A stretch of DNA of 64,000 nucleotides from Paenibacillus_E qinlingensis_A (GCF_031455095.1 NZ_JAVDSB010000005.1:62001-126000); one strand, 5' to 3'. Positions 7,272 through 16,235 are shown, counted from the first letter of the stretch. Numbers and translations are program-made. The notes: generated by a model not told the origin, from the sequence alone.

Positions 7272-7949
7272 TTAATCGAACTCCTTTCTGACCCACTCAT
7301 CTTCTGGGATGGGGATGGCTTCACCGGAGAAGCGTTGTTCTTGGAACGGATCTGCGACGTTATGGAAGCCATTGCGTTCCCAGAAGCCCTCGCGATCTTC
7401 CGCCATGAACTCGATACCGCGTATCCATTTCGCACTTTTCCAGAAATACAAATGCGGAACAACAAGTCGGAGCGGCCAGCCGTGTTTTAGCGTAAGCGGC
7501 TTGCCATCGAAACTCATTGCCAGCAAGATATCGTCACCCATCAGATCAGCGAGCGGCACATTCGTTTCGTAGTCTTGATCTGCATGCAGCATGACAAACT
7601 TTCCTTCTGGTTTCACATCGATCAGTTGAAGAAAATCTCTGAAACGCACACCTTCCCAAACCGTATCCAGCTTGGACCAACGGGTCACACAGTGAATGTC
7701 GCATTGGATTTGTGTACGAGGCATGGCCAGTATATCGTCGTAGCTGAATGTTTTCTCTTCGGCTACTTGACCAAAAACACGCAAAGACCATGTGGACATA
7801 TCGTAGTTAGGCACTTCACCCTCATGTAAAATAGGGAATCGATCGGTGACCGCTTGCCCCGGTGGAATTCTACCCGCAAGCTCTTGTGGAACTTCTACAG
7901 CGGGAATCTGCATGCGCTTGATGCGCTCCGCTTTGGTGTCTTTGCTCAT
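7272..7949 (-). CDS. sulfite oxidase-like molybdopterin oxidoreductase (YuiH type)
   Basis: 225 residues of the oxidoreductase molybdopterin-binding (SUOX) fold. CDIHCVTRWS carries C87, the probable Mo-thiolate ligand. HGWPLRLVVPHLYFWKSAKW (156-175) is the conserved cofactor-binding stretch. There is no signal peptide, heme or dimerisation domain, so it resembles the short cytosolic YuiH-like group of unknown substrate rather than true sulfite oxidase. The ATG has AGGAGG nine bases upstream. It lies between the nucleoside ABC permease gene (33-base gap) and the nucleoside phosphorylase gene (2-base gap), an unexpected partner for a molybdoenzyme. Confidence 0.85.
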   Translation of the reverse strand: MSKDTKAERIKRMQIPAVEVPQELAGRIPPGQAVTDRFPILHEGEVPNYDMSTWSLRVFGQVAEEKTFSYDDILAMPRTQIQCDIHCVTRWSKLDTVWEGVRFRDFLQLIDVKPEGKFVMLHADQDYETNVPLADLMGDDILLAMSFDGKPLTLKHGWPLRLVVPHLYFWKSAKWIRGIEFMAEDREGFWERNGFHNVADPFQEQRFSGEAIPIPEDEWVRKEFD

Positions 7950-7982
7950 CTGTTAGCCTCCTAAGCTTGCTTGTTTAATCAC

Positions 7983-8906
7983 TTATCGCGAACTGCCATT
8001 GGCTTTCTGTGCATCTGCTAGGTAGTTGTTTTTGCGGAAGAACAGCATAGCAAGCAATGTCACGATATAAGGCAGCATTTGTGTGAAATGAGTAGGTAGT
8101 GAGAATCCTTGCAGACGGATACTGAATGCATCCATTAAACCAAATAATAAACTGGAAGCCATAACGCCAAGTGGATTAGCTTGTCCTAACATCGTTGCAA
8201 CAAGCGCGATGAAGCCGCGGCCTGCCGTCATGCCTTCAGTGAACATCGTCACTTGTCCCAAGGAAAGCTGAGCACCTGCTAGTCCGCAGAGAACACCACA
8301 GATCAGGACGGCGATATATTGCATCCGATTAACTTTAATGCCAAGACTTTTTGCGGCAATCGGATTTTCTCCGACGGCAATCATGCGGAAGCCTAGAACC
8401 GATTTAAATAGCAAATATTGAAGCCCGAATACGAGCGCAAAAGCAAGATAAACCAGCGGGGAATGTCCGGAAACGATCCCGCCAATAAAAGGGATATCCT
8501 GAATGAAGGGGATGTCCCACTTCGGAAGCCCGATCATATTTTTATCATAATAAGCGCCTTTTACATTAAAAATAGCTTTTAAACAAAATGCGGTTAAGCC
8601 TAGGGCTAGAAAATTGAACGAGATACCAACGACGATAACATTGGCTTGCAAGTGAATACTCATATAAGCAAATATCAGTGAAAACAGCATGGTTACGGCT
8701 ATGGCGATGAGCACGGCAAGGAATACGTTGCCTGTGTAATAGTTGCCAACAATCGCCGAGAAGGCGCCAACCAAGACGAAGCCTTCCAATCCGACATTAA
8801 ACAATCCGACCCGCGAACAGATCGCCCCGCCGAGTGCTGCAAGAAGAATAGGAGCGACCATGCGAAACATGGAGTTAAATAAAGATACATCAAGAAGATG
8901 CTCCAT
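7983..8906 (-). CDS. nupQ: nucleoside ABC transporter permease (NupQ type)
   Basis: 307-residue hydrophobic protein of the BPD_transp_2 family with about 8-10 membrane helices, the second permease of a BMP-type nucleoside importer. The GLFNVGLEGFVLVGAFSA and AGRGFIALVATMLGQANPLG stretches are typical. It overlaps the upstream permease gene by 17 bases and has AAAGGAGG eight bases before its ATG. The nup symbol follows the B. subtilis NupNOPQ guanosine transporter; the exact nucleoside is inferred from the family and from the phosphorylase in the same operon. Confidence 0.85.
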   Translation of the reverse strand: MEHLLDVSLFNSMFRMVAPILLAALGGAICSRVGLFNVGLEGFVLVGAFSAIVGNYYTGNVFLAVLIAIAVTMLFSLIFAYMSIHLQANVIVVGISFNFLALGLTAFCLKAIFNVKGAYYDKNMIGLPKWDIPFIQDIPFIGGIVSGHSPLVYLAFALVFGLQYLLFKSVLGFRMIAVGENPIAAKSLGIKVNRMQYIAVLICGVLCGLAGAQLSLGQVTMFTEGMTAGRGFIALVATMLGQANPLGVMASSLLFGLMDAFSIRLQGFSLPTHFTQMLPYIVTLLAMLFFRKNNYLADAQKANGSSR

Positions 8907-9957
8907 CGCTCTTGCCTCCTTTCCGACGTTTCCATAGGGTAAAGCTGAATTTAGCAGTTACAAAGAGAATGAGCAATGATTGAATGACACTGGATATCTG
9001 CAATGGAATGTCTGTATTGCGTTCTACCCCCATGCCTCCAGTCTGCAAGGCAGCAAGGAGCAAAGAGGCGATAGCCGTACCTAGCGGATGAGCCCCTGAA
9101 AGCAGAGTCGCCATAATGCCTGACCAAGCGTAGCCTGGATTGGAGATCATGCCATCCGTATAACGATACTGCATACCGAGTACCTCAATGGCTCCAGCAA
9201 GCCCGGCAAAGCCGCCGCTGGCGAACATACTTGTTAGCATGACTTTCCGTCTATTTACCCCGCCATAGGCGGCAAACAACGGGTTATAGCCCAACATCCG
9301 AATTTCATAACCGGCAACGGTATATTTAATGAACAAGAACAGGAGAATGGCTAGTCCAATGGCTATGATAAAGCCAGCATGGACGCTCATTCCTTGGAAC
9401 AGCTTGGGAAGCCATACGCCTTTATCTATCATCATGGTTTGGGCGAGCGCTGCAGAACCCGACGTGTCTTTCAATGGATAAGCAACTAAATACCCTGCGA
9501 ATAAAGCTGCTATGTAATTGAGCAACAAGGTTGTAATGATCAAATTCATTCGGAATTTCGCATCGAGCCAGCCTGCAAAAGCGGACCAAATGCCACCTGC
9601 CAGAATGCCGCCAAGAATAGCCGCAAGCAATTTAAATAACGGTGGTCCAGGCAGGTATAGGGCAACCATAGCGCTGGATAATGCGCCAAGAATCATTTGG
9701 CCTTCAGAACCCATGTTGAAGAATCCGGCACGAAAGGCGATTGAAACGCCTAACCCTACAAGAATGAGTGGAGTCGCGCGCGTTAACGTATTCGTGAAAT
9801 AGAAGAAGTTGCCGAAAGCACCTTTCCACATTTCTGTGTATGTTTCTATGACGGATCCGCCAATGAGCACAATGGCAATCGCACCACCGAGTAAACCAAT
9901 GAAAACGGCAAGCAGCGGCTGAATCCAAGCGCTTAGATTAAGTCGAGTTTTAAGCAT
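8890..9957 (-). CDS. nupP: nucleoside ABC transporter permease (NupP type)
   Basis: About 355 residues, BPD_transp_2 family, roughly ten membrane helices. FRAGFFNMGSEGQMILGALS near residue 85 is the family signature loop. I start it at 9957, where the ATG overlaps the ATPase stop by eight bases; a longer frame to 10053 lies wholly within the ATPase gene. The ribosome site is only a G-run, so translation probably depends on coupling. Forms the channel with NupQ. Confidence 0.85.
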   Translation of the reverse strand: MLKTRLNLSAWIQPLLAVFIGLLGGAIAIVLIGGSVIETYTEMWKGAFGNFFYFTNTLTRATPLILVGLGVSIAFRAGFFNMGSEGQMILGALSSAMVALYLPGPPLFKLLAAILGGILAGGIWSAFAGWLDAKFRMNLIITTLLLNYIAALFAGYLVAYPLKDTSGSAALAQTMMIDKGVWLPKLFQGMSVHAGFIIAIGLAILLFLFIKYTVAGYEIRMLGYNPLFAAYGGVNRRKVMLTSMFASGGFAGLAGAIEVLGMQYRYTDGMISNPGYAWSGIMATLLSGAHPLGTAIASLLLAALQTGGMGVERNTDIPLQISSVIQSLLILFVTAKFSFTLWKRRKGGKSDGASS

Positions 9958-11449
9958 CGGAATTTCCCCCAGCCATCCATAAACTAATTTGTTCCTCTGT
10001 TGCTTCTTCGGCCGATAGCTCCCCGACAATTCGCCCTTCGTACATAACCACAATACGGTCAGACAACTTGAGAATCTCCGTTAATTCGGAAGAGACTAAT
10101 AGAATAGCTCCTTGCTCATCCCGCTTACGCAGCAGCTCTTCATGGATCAATTCCATTGCCCCAATATCCACGCCGCGCGTCGGTTCTGCCGCAATGAGGA
10201 ATGGCTGCTTCTGTGCGATTTCTCTGGCCACAATTAGTTTCTGTAAGTTGCCGCCAGAAAGAAACTTCACTTGGGTATCTTGCGAACCGGTTTTAATCTG
10301 AAACTGCTGAATGAAGCGGTTAACTAGTTTGCGAAGCTCCTGCCCATGAAGTAGGCCTGAGCGGCTTGTCGTTTTATGATGGCCCATCGTGCCATTATCT
10401 AGCACAGTACCTTCTTTGGCTGCGCCCCATTGATAACGATCCTCAGGGACATGTGATAGTCCAATCTCCCTGATTTCACGAACAGAACGTCCACGAATCG
10501 GTGTTCCTAGTAGTTGAATGTCACCCTGATCAATCGGCTGAAGCCCCGAAATAGCTTGTATCAATTCGGATTGGCCATTACCTGAAATACCTGCTATGCC
10601 AACGATTTCACCAGCATTCACTTGCAAATTAACGTTATTCAGCACGGGCTTGCCTTTATCTCCATGAATGGAAATGTTATTAACTTGAAGGATCGTTTGA
10701 CCTGTTTGCAAAGTCCGTTTCTGAAGCTGCTTCAGATCTCTGCCTACCATTAATTTGGACAATTCCTCAACGTTTGTTGCACCTGCATCGACGCTTCCTG
10801 TTACTTTCCCGTCCCTAAGCACGGTAACCCGGTCTGCAACTTCCATAACTTCATGCAGTTTGTGTGTGATAATAATGAAGCTTTTGCCTTGATTAGCGAG
10901 GCTTCGCATAATAACAAGCAGTTCTTTCGCTTCGAGCGGCGTAAGTACCCCGGTGGGCTCGTCCAAAATAATGATATCGGCACCTTGATATAATACTTTC
11001 AAAATTTCTACACGCTGTTGTAAACCAAGCGGACAATCAGCTACCTTCATGCGAGGATCAATGGGGAGGCGGTATTTGGCACAAAGCTCCTCTACCTGAG
11101 CGATGGCTTTTTTGCGGTCAAAAGCAACGCCGGCTCTGGGTTCATTACCGATTACAATATTTTCAGCCACGGTAAATGACGGGAAGAGCATGAAATGCTG
11201 ATGAACCATCCCAATACGGTGACTGATAGCATCCGTAGGATTCGTAAACACGACTTCCTTGCCGTTCAAAAGAATCTGACCAGCCGTAGGCTGCTCCATA
11301 CCGTACAAGATGCGCATTAGGGTGGTTTTGCCAGCGCCATTCTCTCCAACTAATGCATGGATCTCACCTTGACGCAGCGAGAAATCAACGCCTGAATTCG
11401 CTGTTAAAGTGCCATATGTTTTCGTAATGTGACGCATTTGAAGCAGCAT
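9950..11449 (-). CDS. nupO: nucleoside ABC transporter ATP-binding protein (NupO type), double NBD
   Basis: 499 residues with two fused ABC ATPase domains, as in RbsA/NupO. The first domain (1-240) has GENGAGKTT at about 36 and Walker B ADIIILDEPT, with a degenerate signature (LGLQQRVE). The second has GISGNGQSE at about 293, which lacks the Walker A Lys, signature LSGGNLQK, and AAEPTRGVD. This asymmetry is normal in the family. AGGAG lies about 13 bases before the ATG. Energises uptake through NupP/NupQ. Confidence 0.9.
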   Translation of the reverse strand: MLLQMRHITKTYGTLTANSGVDFSLRQGEIHALVGENGAGKTTLMRILYGMEQPTAGQILLNGKEVVFTNPTDAISHRIGMVHQHFMLFPSFTVAENIVIGNEPRAGVAFDRKKAIAQVEELCAKYRLPIDPRMKVADCPLGLQQRVEILKVLYQGADIIILDEPTGVLTPLEAKELLVIMRSLANQGKSFIIITHKLHEVMEVADRVTVLRDGKVTGSVDAGATNVEELSKLMVGRDLKQLQKRTLQTGQTILQVNNISIHGDKGKPVLNNVNLQVNAGEIVGIAGISGNGQSELIQAISGLQPIDQGDIQLLGTPIRGRSVREIREIGLSHVPEDRYQWGAAKEGTVLDNGTMGHHKTTSRSGLLHGQELRKLVNRFIQQFQIKTGSQDTQVKFLSGGNLQKLIVAREIAQKQPFLIAAEPTRGVDIGAMELIHEELLRKRDEQGAILLVSSELTEILKLSDRIVVMYEGRIVGELSAEEATEEQISLWMAGGNSDA

Positions 11450-11540
11450 AACGGTTTTTCACTCCTCTACCTAGACATGCGGAAACTGCTTACGTCTCCG
11501 TAAACAGTCCCCGGGTCAAACCTATACGATTGTCGCGCGA

Positions 11541-12566
11541 TTATTTTACTGGATTTTCTACTTTCACTTTACCAGAAACGATATCATCACGGATAGCTTT
11601 TACCTTCGTAATAACATCTTGCCCAACGAAAGGACTTAGTGCTGATTTCGTTTCTCTTGTAACAAATGTAAGACCAACGCCATCTTCTTTCAAGCCGTAG
11701 TCAACAGCGCCGAATTTAAACGTGCCGTTAACGAAATCTTTCACGGTTTGATAAGCAACAGCATCTGTTCCTTTCAATTGGGAAAGCACGATATGCTCTG
11801 GATCTGTTACTGTACGGTCAATATCTTGTCCGGAAGTAAAGAAGCCTTTTTCTTTCGCTGCTTCAAATACGCCAAGATCGCCTACAGCCGATGCACCTGC
11901 GATGAAGTCCGCGCCTTGCGAGAATTGAGTTAATGCCAATTCCTTCGCTTTAGCTGGATCCGTGAAGCTGCCTACATAGTTAACGATGAATTTCGCATTC
12001 GGGTTCGTTGCTTTCAAACCTTCTTGGAAACCAACCGTATATTTCTTGATAAGTGGAATATCAACGGCTGCTACCATGCCGACAATGTTTTTCTTCGTAG
12101 AAAGACCTGCTGCTGCTCCTAGCAAGTAAGCTGCTTCATGTTCACGGAAAACAACGCTGCGAACATTTGGAAGGTCAACAACGGTATCGATAATCGCGAA
12201 AGATTTCTTCGGATTTTCAGTTGCTACTTTTTTAAGTGCATCTTCAGCTGTGAAAGAGCTTGTAATGATGAGATCATAGTTGTCAGCCACGGCAGCGCGC
12301 AAGTTTTGCTCGATCGCGCTCGCATCTGCGGACTCGACAGTTTTAACAGTGACGCCAAATTCTTTGCTAGCTTTCTTTACACCCTCATCCATTTGTGTGA
12401 AGAATGGGTTTACACCAATCTTCTCAGGTGTAATAAGGATAATCTTTTTATCTGATTTGCCTGCTGGCGCACCGGATGCTGCAGGTGATGCGGTGTCTGT
12501 CTTTGCTGCCCCGCAACCTGTTAATAGTACAGTTGCTGCTAGAACTGAAAATATTGCTTTTTTCAT
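11541..12566 (-). CDS. nupN: BMP family nucleoside-binding lipoprotein (NupN type)
   Basis: About 341 residues. Type II signal peptide with lipobox LLTG-C (C18), then a threonine/alanine linker and a periplasmic-binding-protein-like BMP domain (IILITPEKIGVNPFF, DNYDLIITSSF, FREHEAAYLLGAAAGL, GADFIAGASAVGDLG). It is the extracellular nucleoside receptor of the ABC importer encoded just downstream. AGGAG precedes the chosen ATG at 12566; a frame to 12611 adds residues without a signal-peptide start. First gene of the six-gene operon 12566-6542. Confidence 0.9.
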   Translation of the reverse strand: MKKAIFSVLAATVLLTGCGAAKTDTASPAASGAPAGKSDKKIILITPEKIGVNPFFTQMDEGVKKASKEFGVTVKTVESADASAIEQNLRAAVADNYDLIITSSFTAEDALKKVATENPKKSFAIIDTVVDLPNVRSVVFREHEAAYLLGAAAGLSTKKNIVGMVAAVDIPLIKKYTVGFQEGLKATNPNAKFIVNYVGSFTDPAKAKELALTQFSQGADFIAGASAVGDLGVFEAAKEKGFFTSGQDIDRTVTDPEHIVLSQLKGTDAVAYQTVKDFVNGTFKFGAVDYGLKEDGVGLTFVTRETKSALSPFVGQDVITKVKAIRDDIVSGKVKVENPVK

Positions 12567-12624
12567 GGTGTTTCTCTCCTCTATATCTAATATGTATATG
12601 CAATGAACCAATGACTTCCCTTAT

Positions 12625-12653
12625 ATCCTACTAAAAAAGTCGGATATAGTCAA
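12625..12653 (-). promoter_or_regulatory. candidate sigma-A promoter of the nucleoside operon
   Basis: Minus-strand TTGACT (12653-12648), a 17-base spacer, and TAGGAT (12630-12625), about 60 bases before the nupN start. No purine riboswitch-like fold was seen in the leader. Confidence 0.55.
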
Positions 12654-12774
12654 AGAGATTATTTTTCAATTCGACAAAATCAAACATTATTCTACATTTT
12701 TAAATCCCAACGGCTATTATACTCCATTGCAAGATCACAATCTATAAGAATTACTTGGCAACTGTGAATAAAGA

Positions 12775-12815
12775 GAAAACCTTCAAAACCATGAACTGAG
12801 GTTTTCAAGGTTTTC
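12775..12815 (-). terminator. terminator of the FAD-oxidase/half-MFS operon
   Basis: GAAAACCTTCAAAACC pairs with GGTTTTCAAGGTTTTC (one mismatch) around nine bases. It lies ten bases beyond the stop at 12825 and upstream of the nupN promoter. Confidence 0.7.
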
Positions 12816-12824
12816 AATGTCATT

Positions 12825-13382
12825 TTAGGAAAGTGTTTGTTTCTTACCTATATCTTTCCGCATTCGCAGCGTCATCCATGCACTGAGCGCATAAATTCCT
12901 GCGCTAACATAAAACAGGACATCAATCGTCAGCCAATCAATGATATAACCTCCGATGAGCACGGCGAACCCAGAAGAGACCGATGTCCAGAAATGGTAAT
13001 GGCCAAGCGTGCCGCCTCGTTTACCTCGCTCAGTCCCATCTGCGAGCAATCCGCGTTCGCTCATTTTTTGCATAGCGTTACAGAGGCCCATGAATGCTTG
13101 TAGAAGTAAGACATAGCCATAGGAAGGGATCCAAGGGAAGACGAGCATAGCTGCCATCATTCCGAGCGAACCGCCTGCCATCATGTTCACCGAGGAGCGG
13201 TCAACTAGTTTATTTAGCCAGAAGGATGAGGCAGCAGAGCTTATCGTAAAAATAGCGAAAGCGAGTCCGTAGGCCGAATAGGTGCTGCCGAGGTTTTTCA
13301 AAAATAGCAAGTAGTAAGGGTAAATCATTCCCGCTGCTAATGTCGCTAAGCTTTGGGATCGTATGAGTAGTCCGACATTCAT
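12825..13382 (-). CDS. half-size (six-helix) MFS transporter-like protein
   Basis: About 185 residues, roughly half of a normal MFS carrier. Six hydrophobic segments can be drawn. The loop after the second one (NKLVDRSSVN) resembles motif A of the MFS N-terminal half, and GLCNAMQKMSERGLLADGT lies after helix 4. No remnant of a second half was seen in the 250 bases downstream, and a terminator follows at once, so this looks like a genuine short protein. A GGGGGGATTAGG stretch precedes the ATG, which comes one base after the stop of the FAD oxidase gene. Possible role: export or import linked to that oxidase, or acting as a dimer. Confidence 0.72.
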   Translation of the reverse strand: MNVGLLIRSQSLATLAAGMIYPYYLLFLKNLGSTYSAYGLAFAIFTISSAASSFWLNKLVDRSSVNMMAGGSLGMMAAMLVFPWIPSYGYVLLLQAFMGLCNAMQKMSERGLLADGTERGKRGGTLGHYHFWTSVSSGFAVLIGGYIIDWLTIDVLFYVSAGIYALSAWMTLRMRKDIGKKQTLS

Positions 13383-13383
13383 C

Positions 13384-14814
13384 CTAATCCCCCCTATAAT
13401 CATCGTAGAATTGGTTCATAAAAAGATGCTGTGGATCCCACTGATCTTTGGCTTGGAAAAAGCTATCCGCCTTAGGATATATCATTCGGAACTGCTCTAC
13501 CGAAGGGAAGGGAGCATAGGGCAAATAATAAGAGCCATTAAAGGACATTAATTCATGAATGATTCGCTGGATGCCATGAGTCATACGAGCTTGCGCCTCG
13601 CGACTTAGCGAGGTGTTAAATAGACATACAAGAGCGAACATGTCGCTCTTCGCATAGGAGAGCAAAGCTTCTTCATCATGATTAACGTAACGTACCGTAA
13701 TATTTAATAGATTTAATTGTTCTTCTTGCAGAATAGGTTTCATGTGGCTAATAAAGTCTTTAAAATGTTCCACGGGAATGAAGTATTCTTGGAGAAGATC
13801 GTTTTTGGTATCCGAGCTGTAGTCCATAAAATCAGATTCAGAGCGCATTGCGTTGTTGCGGGTTAGTATTGTGCTGCGGCCAATAAGGAAATATCGTTGT
13901 AAGTCCCAAAATTTATTTTTCGCCCAATCAAAGGAGCGATTAAGTCCAAACAGAAATTTGAGCGGCAGCACATTGCTGTCTTTCAGCTTTAATTGGTTAT
14001 AGTCGGTAACGGGGAGATCCCATCGTGCCCTGTAATTCGTAGCATACATTTCGGTTAAGAATGTATCTGGCGCGACAGATATGCGTGCGAGATGCATGTG
14101 GATATCGGGATTCTTTTTAACATGGTTAAGAAAGTAGTCAGTATAGGTATCTGTAGACATAGTTTCGCTCGTCATCTCGTACACTTCATCTTCCGTCAGC
14201 GACAGGGTTACATCCAAAATGACACCGAATAATCCGTATCCACCTAACGCCAACGGGAATAGCTCAGCATTTTCAGAACGGGAAACATTTCGAGTAAGGC
14301 CGTCAGCTCCCAATAGTCGGAAGGACTCAACCGTGCTAATGAGAGAGCCATTCCGAATGTCACGGCCATGTGCATTGACGGAGATCGAGCCTCCGATGGT
14401 GAAAATATTTTGAGATTGCATGGTCTTCACAGCAAGCCCATAAGGGTTAATGTACTTCTGTACATCTGCCCAAGTGGCTCCGGATTGTACGGTTATTGTC
14501 TTAGCCATCTTGTCGAAGGCAAGAACCTTGTTAAATGGGGTCATATCCAGCACAATGCTGTCCTTGTAATACGTATGCCCGCCTTGGCTGTGACGCTGAC
14601 CCGCAATAGCAATTTTGAGCCCTTTCTCCCGGGCCTCCTTCACAATCTCTTGAAGCTGCTTTATTTCTTTGGCTGGTACGACCCGCTCAATCTTCACAGG
14701 GCGAAGCTTGCTATAGTCGGAGCGTAAGAAGGGATCTTCGCCAGCCGACGAGGTTCTTACATATTGCCAGAGGCACAGCGCAGTTAATAGAAGTAGAACA
14801 ACAATTTTCTTCAT
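13384..14814 (-). CDS. membrane-anchored or secreted FAD-linked oxidase
   Basis: About 476 residues. An N-terminal hydrophobic signal (residues 2-18) suggests export or anchoring. The FAD_binding_4 (PCMH-type) domain is clear: GLKIAIAGQRHSQGGHTY, LDMTPFNKV, TVQSGATWADVQKYI, TIGGSISVNAHGRD, and GGYGLFGVI. The C-terminal half (about 270-470) resembles the substrate domain of sugar-lactone or alcohol oxidases, ending in DQWDPQHLFMNQF. The His found before GG in covalently flavinylated relatives may be that of GQRHSQGG. Substrate unknown. GGGAG precedes the ATG at 14814. It forms a two-gene operon with the half-MFS gene. Confidence 0.85.
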   Translation of the reverse strand: MKKIVVLLLLTALCLWQYVRTSSAGEDPFLRSDYSKLRPVKIERVVPAKEIKQLQEIVKEAREKGLKIAIAGQRHSQGGHTYYKDSIVLDMTPFNKVLAFDKMAKTITVQSGATWADVQKYINPYGLAVKTMQSQNIFTIGGSISVNAHGRDIRNGSLISTVESFRLLGADGLTRNVSRSENAELFPLALGGYGLFGVILDVTLSLTEDEVYEMTSETMSTDTYTDYFLNHVKKNPDIHMHLARISVAPDTFLTEMYATNYRARWDLPVTDYNQLKLKDSNVLPLKFLFGLNRSFDWAKNKFWDLQRYFLIGRSTILTRNNAMRSESDFMDYSSDTKNDLLQEYFIPVEHFKDFISHMKPILQEEQLNLLNITVRYVNHDEEALLSYAKSDMFALVCLFNTSLSREAQARMTHGIQRIIHELMSFNGSYYLPYAPFPSVEQFRMIYPKADSFFQAKDQWDPQHLFMNQFYDDYRGD

Positions 14815-15010
14815 ATGCGTATCTCCCAACTGACTTGTTGATGTGGCAACGTTTGCGGAGCATGACGCCTCTATATTTAATGACCTAAATTATTCCTATA
14901 GTGTAAATTCAAACCTTTCGATTAGTCAATTGAAATCAATTTTTTGGTGTCTTGCAAATTGATTAAAGGGAAAATAGTGGGAAACGTGTGGGGTATGGGC
15001 GAATATCGGA

Positions 15011-15039
15011 AGAATAAGCAAGTTTGAATTGCTTATTCT
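15011..15039. terminator. hairpin, possible terminator of the first sugar ABC operon
   Basis: AGAATAAGCAA and TTGCTTATTCT are exact complements over 11 bp with a seven-base loop. The T-tract is weak on both strands, and it lies 300 bases beyond the permease stop, so the role is uncertain. Confidence 0.4.
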
Positions 15040-15108
15040 TCTTTGTATCGGGGATTCCGGGGAATAAGACCACTATGTGCATCTAGAATGCCTGATTAGC
15101 TTTTGAAA

Positions 15109-15290
15109 GGGAACGTGGGTGCGCTAATTATGCGATATAAAGGGAGATTGGACTTTAAGCGGAACGTAGGTACGCTATTTGATCAAATTTCGTGATTTCT
15201 GGTGAATTTCAGAAGAATAAGGTATCGTAGTTCCCTTCGCCTCCACATTTGGTGTACGTAGGCACGAATAGCGTATCCTAGTTCCCTTCG
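15109..15290. repeat. four copies of a GGGAAC-N-CGCTATT motif, two direct and two inverted
   Basis: Copies lie at 15109-15129 and 15160-15180 (forward) and at 15216-15240 and 15266-15290 (reverse). A rough consensus is GGGAAC, then GTAGG or TAGGA, then TACGCTATT. The arrangement would allow long-range pairing between the forward and reverse copies. Confidence 0.6.
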
Positions 15291-15341
15291 ATAGCAGCTG
15301 ACGACATGAGACAGCTCAATATATGATAGTTGCCGTGTCAA

Positions 15342-16217
15342 TCAACCCTTGATCGCGCCGATCATAACGCCCTTCACGAAATACTTTTGCAGGAAAGGGT
15401 AGAGGAATAGAATAGGCGCAGTCGCTACGATAATCGTCGCGTATTTGATCGTTTCTCCGATAGGCATCTTATCGTTCCCGCTAACACCCGTCATCATCGA
15501 TTCGGTACTGTTCGTGATCAATATTTCTCGCAAAATGAGCTGCAACGGGTAAAGGTCACGTGTTCGTAAATAAATCAGAGCGCTGAACCAACTGTTCCAA
15601 TGAGCAACCCCATAGAAGAGAACCATCACGGCCACTACAGGCATGGAGAGTGGTAGAATGACGCGGAAAAGAATGGTGAAATCGTTAGCGCCGTCTAACT
15701 TAGCGGATTCCTCTAAACTAACAGGCACACCCTGAAAAGCAGTTCGCATAATAATCAGGTTGTACGCACTCATGGCTGAGGGGATCAGAAGTGCCCAGCG
15801 GGTATCCACCATGCCTAAGTCGTTAATGAGCAGGTAGGTTGGAATCAATCCGCCACTGAAAAACATCGTAAATACAATCATAAACATGACGGGATTCTTC
15901 CACATCAGGTTATGCCTTGAAAGTGCATATGCGCCCAGGGATGTCATCAGAATGTTTAGCGAGGTACCGAGCGTGACGTACAGGATCGTGTTCAGATAGC
16001 CGGACATGATGGCTGGGTTTTTGAAGACCATGATATAGGCTTCCCAATTGAAGCCTTTGGGGTACCAAAGCAGCCCGCGGAATTGCACGATCCAAGCAGG
16101 GTCACTGAGAGAGGCGATCAATACATACAAGAATGGATACAGCGTTGTTATAGAAAGTAAGATTAAGAATAAGGAATTGGAAAGGTCAAAAATACGTTCT
16201 CCCCAGCTTCTACTCAT
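15342..16217 (-). CDS. carbohydrate ABC transporter permease (LplC type)
   Basis: 291 residues, six membrane helices, MalG/LplC-like. The EAA loop is ESAKLDGANDFTILFRVILP, which contacts the ATPase. The C-terminal FVKGVMIGAIKG is typical of Paenibacillus LplC relatives. AAGGAGG lies before the ATG. Downstream gene of the SBP-LplB-LplC set; no ATPase gene is present, so a shared MsmX-like ATPase is inferred. Confidence 0.88.
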   Translation of the reverse strand: MSRSWGERIFDLSNSLFLILLSITTLYPFLYVLIASLSDPAWIVQFRGLLWYPKGFNWEAYIMVFKNPAIMSGYLNTILYVTLGTSLNILMTSLGAYALSRHNLMWKNPVMFMIVFTMFFSGGLIPTYLLINDLGMVDTRWALLIPSAMSAYNLIIMRTAFQGVPVSLEESAKLDGANDFTILFRVILPLSMPVVAVMVLFYGVAHWNSWFSALIYLRTRDLYPLQLILREILITNSTESMMTGVSGNDKMPIGETIKYATIIVATAPILFLYPFLQKYFVKGVMIGAIKG

Positions 16218-16235
16218 GATGGTTGCAGCCTCCTT

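Larger units (their letters stand above)
14815..15341. other. intergenic region with repeats
   Basis: No gene seen. It holds a hairpin (15011-15039) and four copies of a GGGAAC...CGCTATT motif in two orientations (15109-15290). Promoter elements for the FAD oxidase gene probably lie near 14830-14940 but none is clear. Confidence 0.55.

Noticed and set aside
7272..7490. N-terminal extension of the nucleoside phosphorylase into the molybdoenzyme gene
   Set aside because: The extension is antifunctional in composition and lies fully within another clear gene; the TTG at 7270 with AAGGAG gives a normal-length enzyme.
12567..12824. Possible purine riboswitch before the nucleoside operon
   Set aside because: The conserved junction and loop sequences of purine riboswitches were not found on the minus strand.
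12825..13382. Frameshifted remnant of a full MFS gene
   Set aside because: No second MFS half is visible downstream in any frame, and a terminator follows within ten bases, so a short intact gene is the simpler reading.
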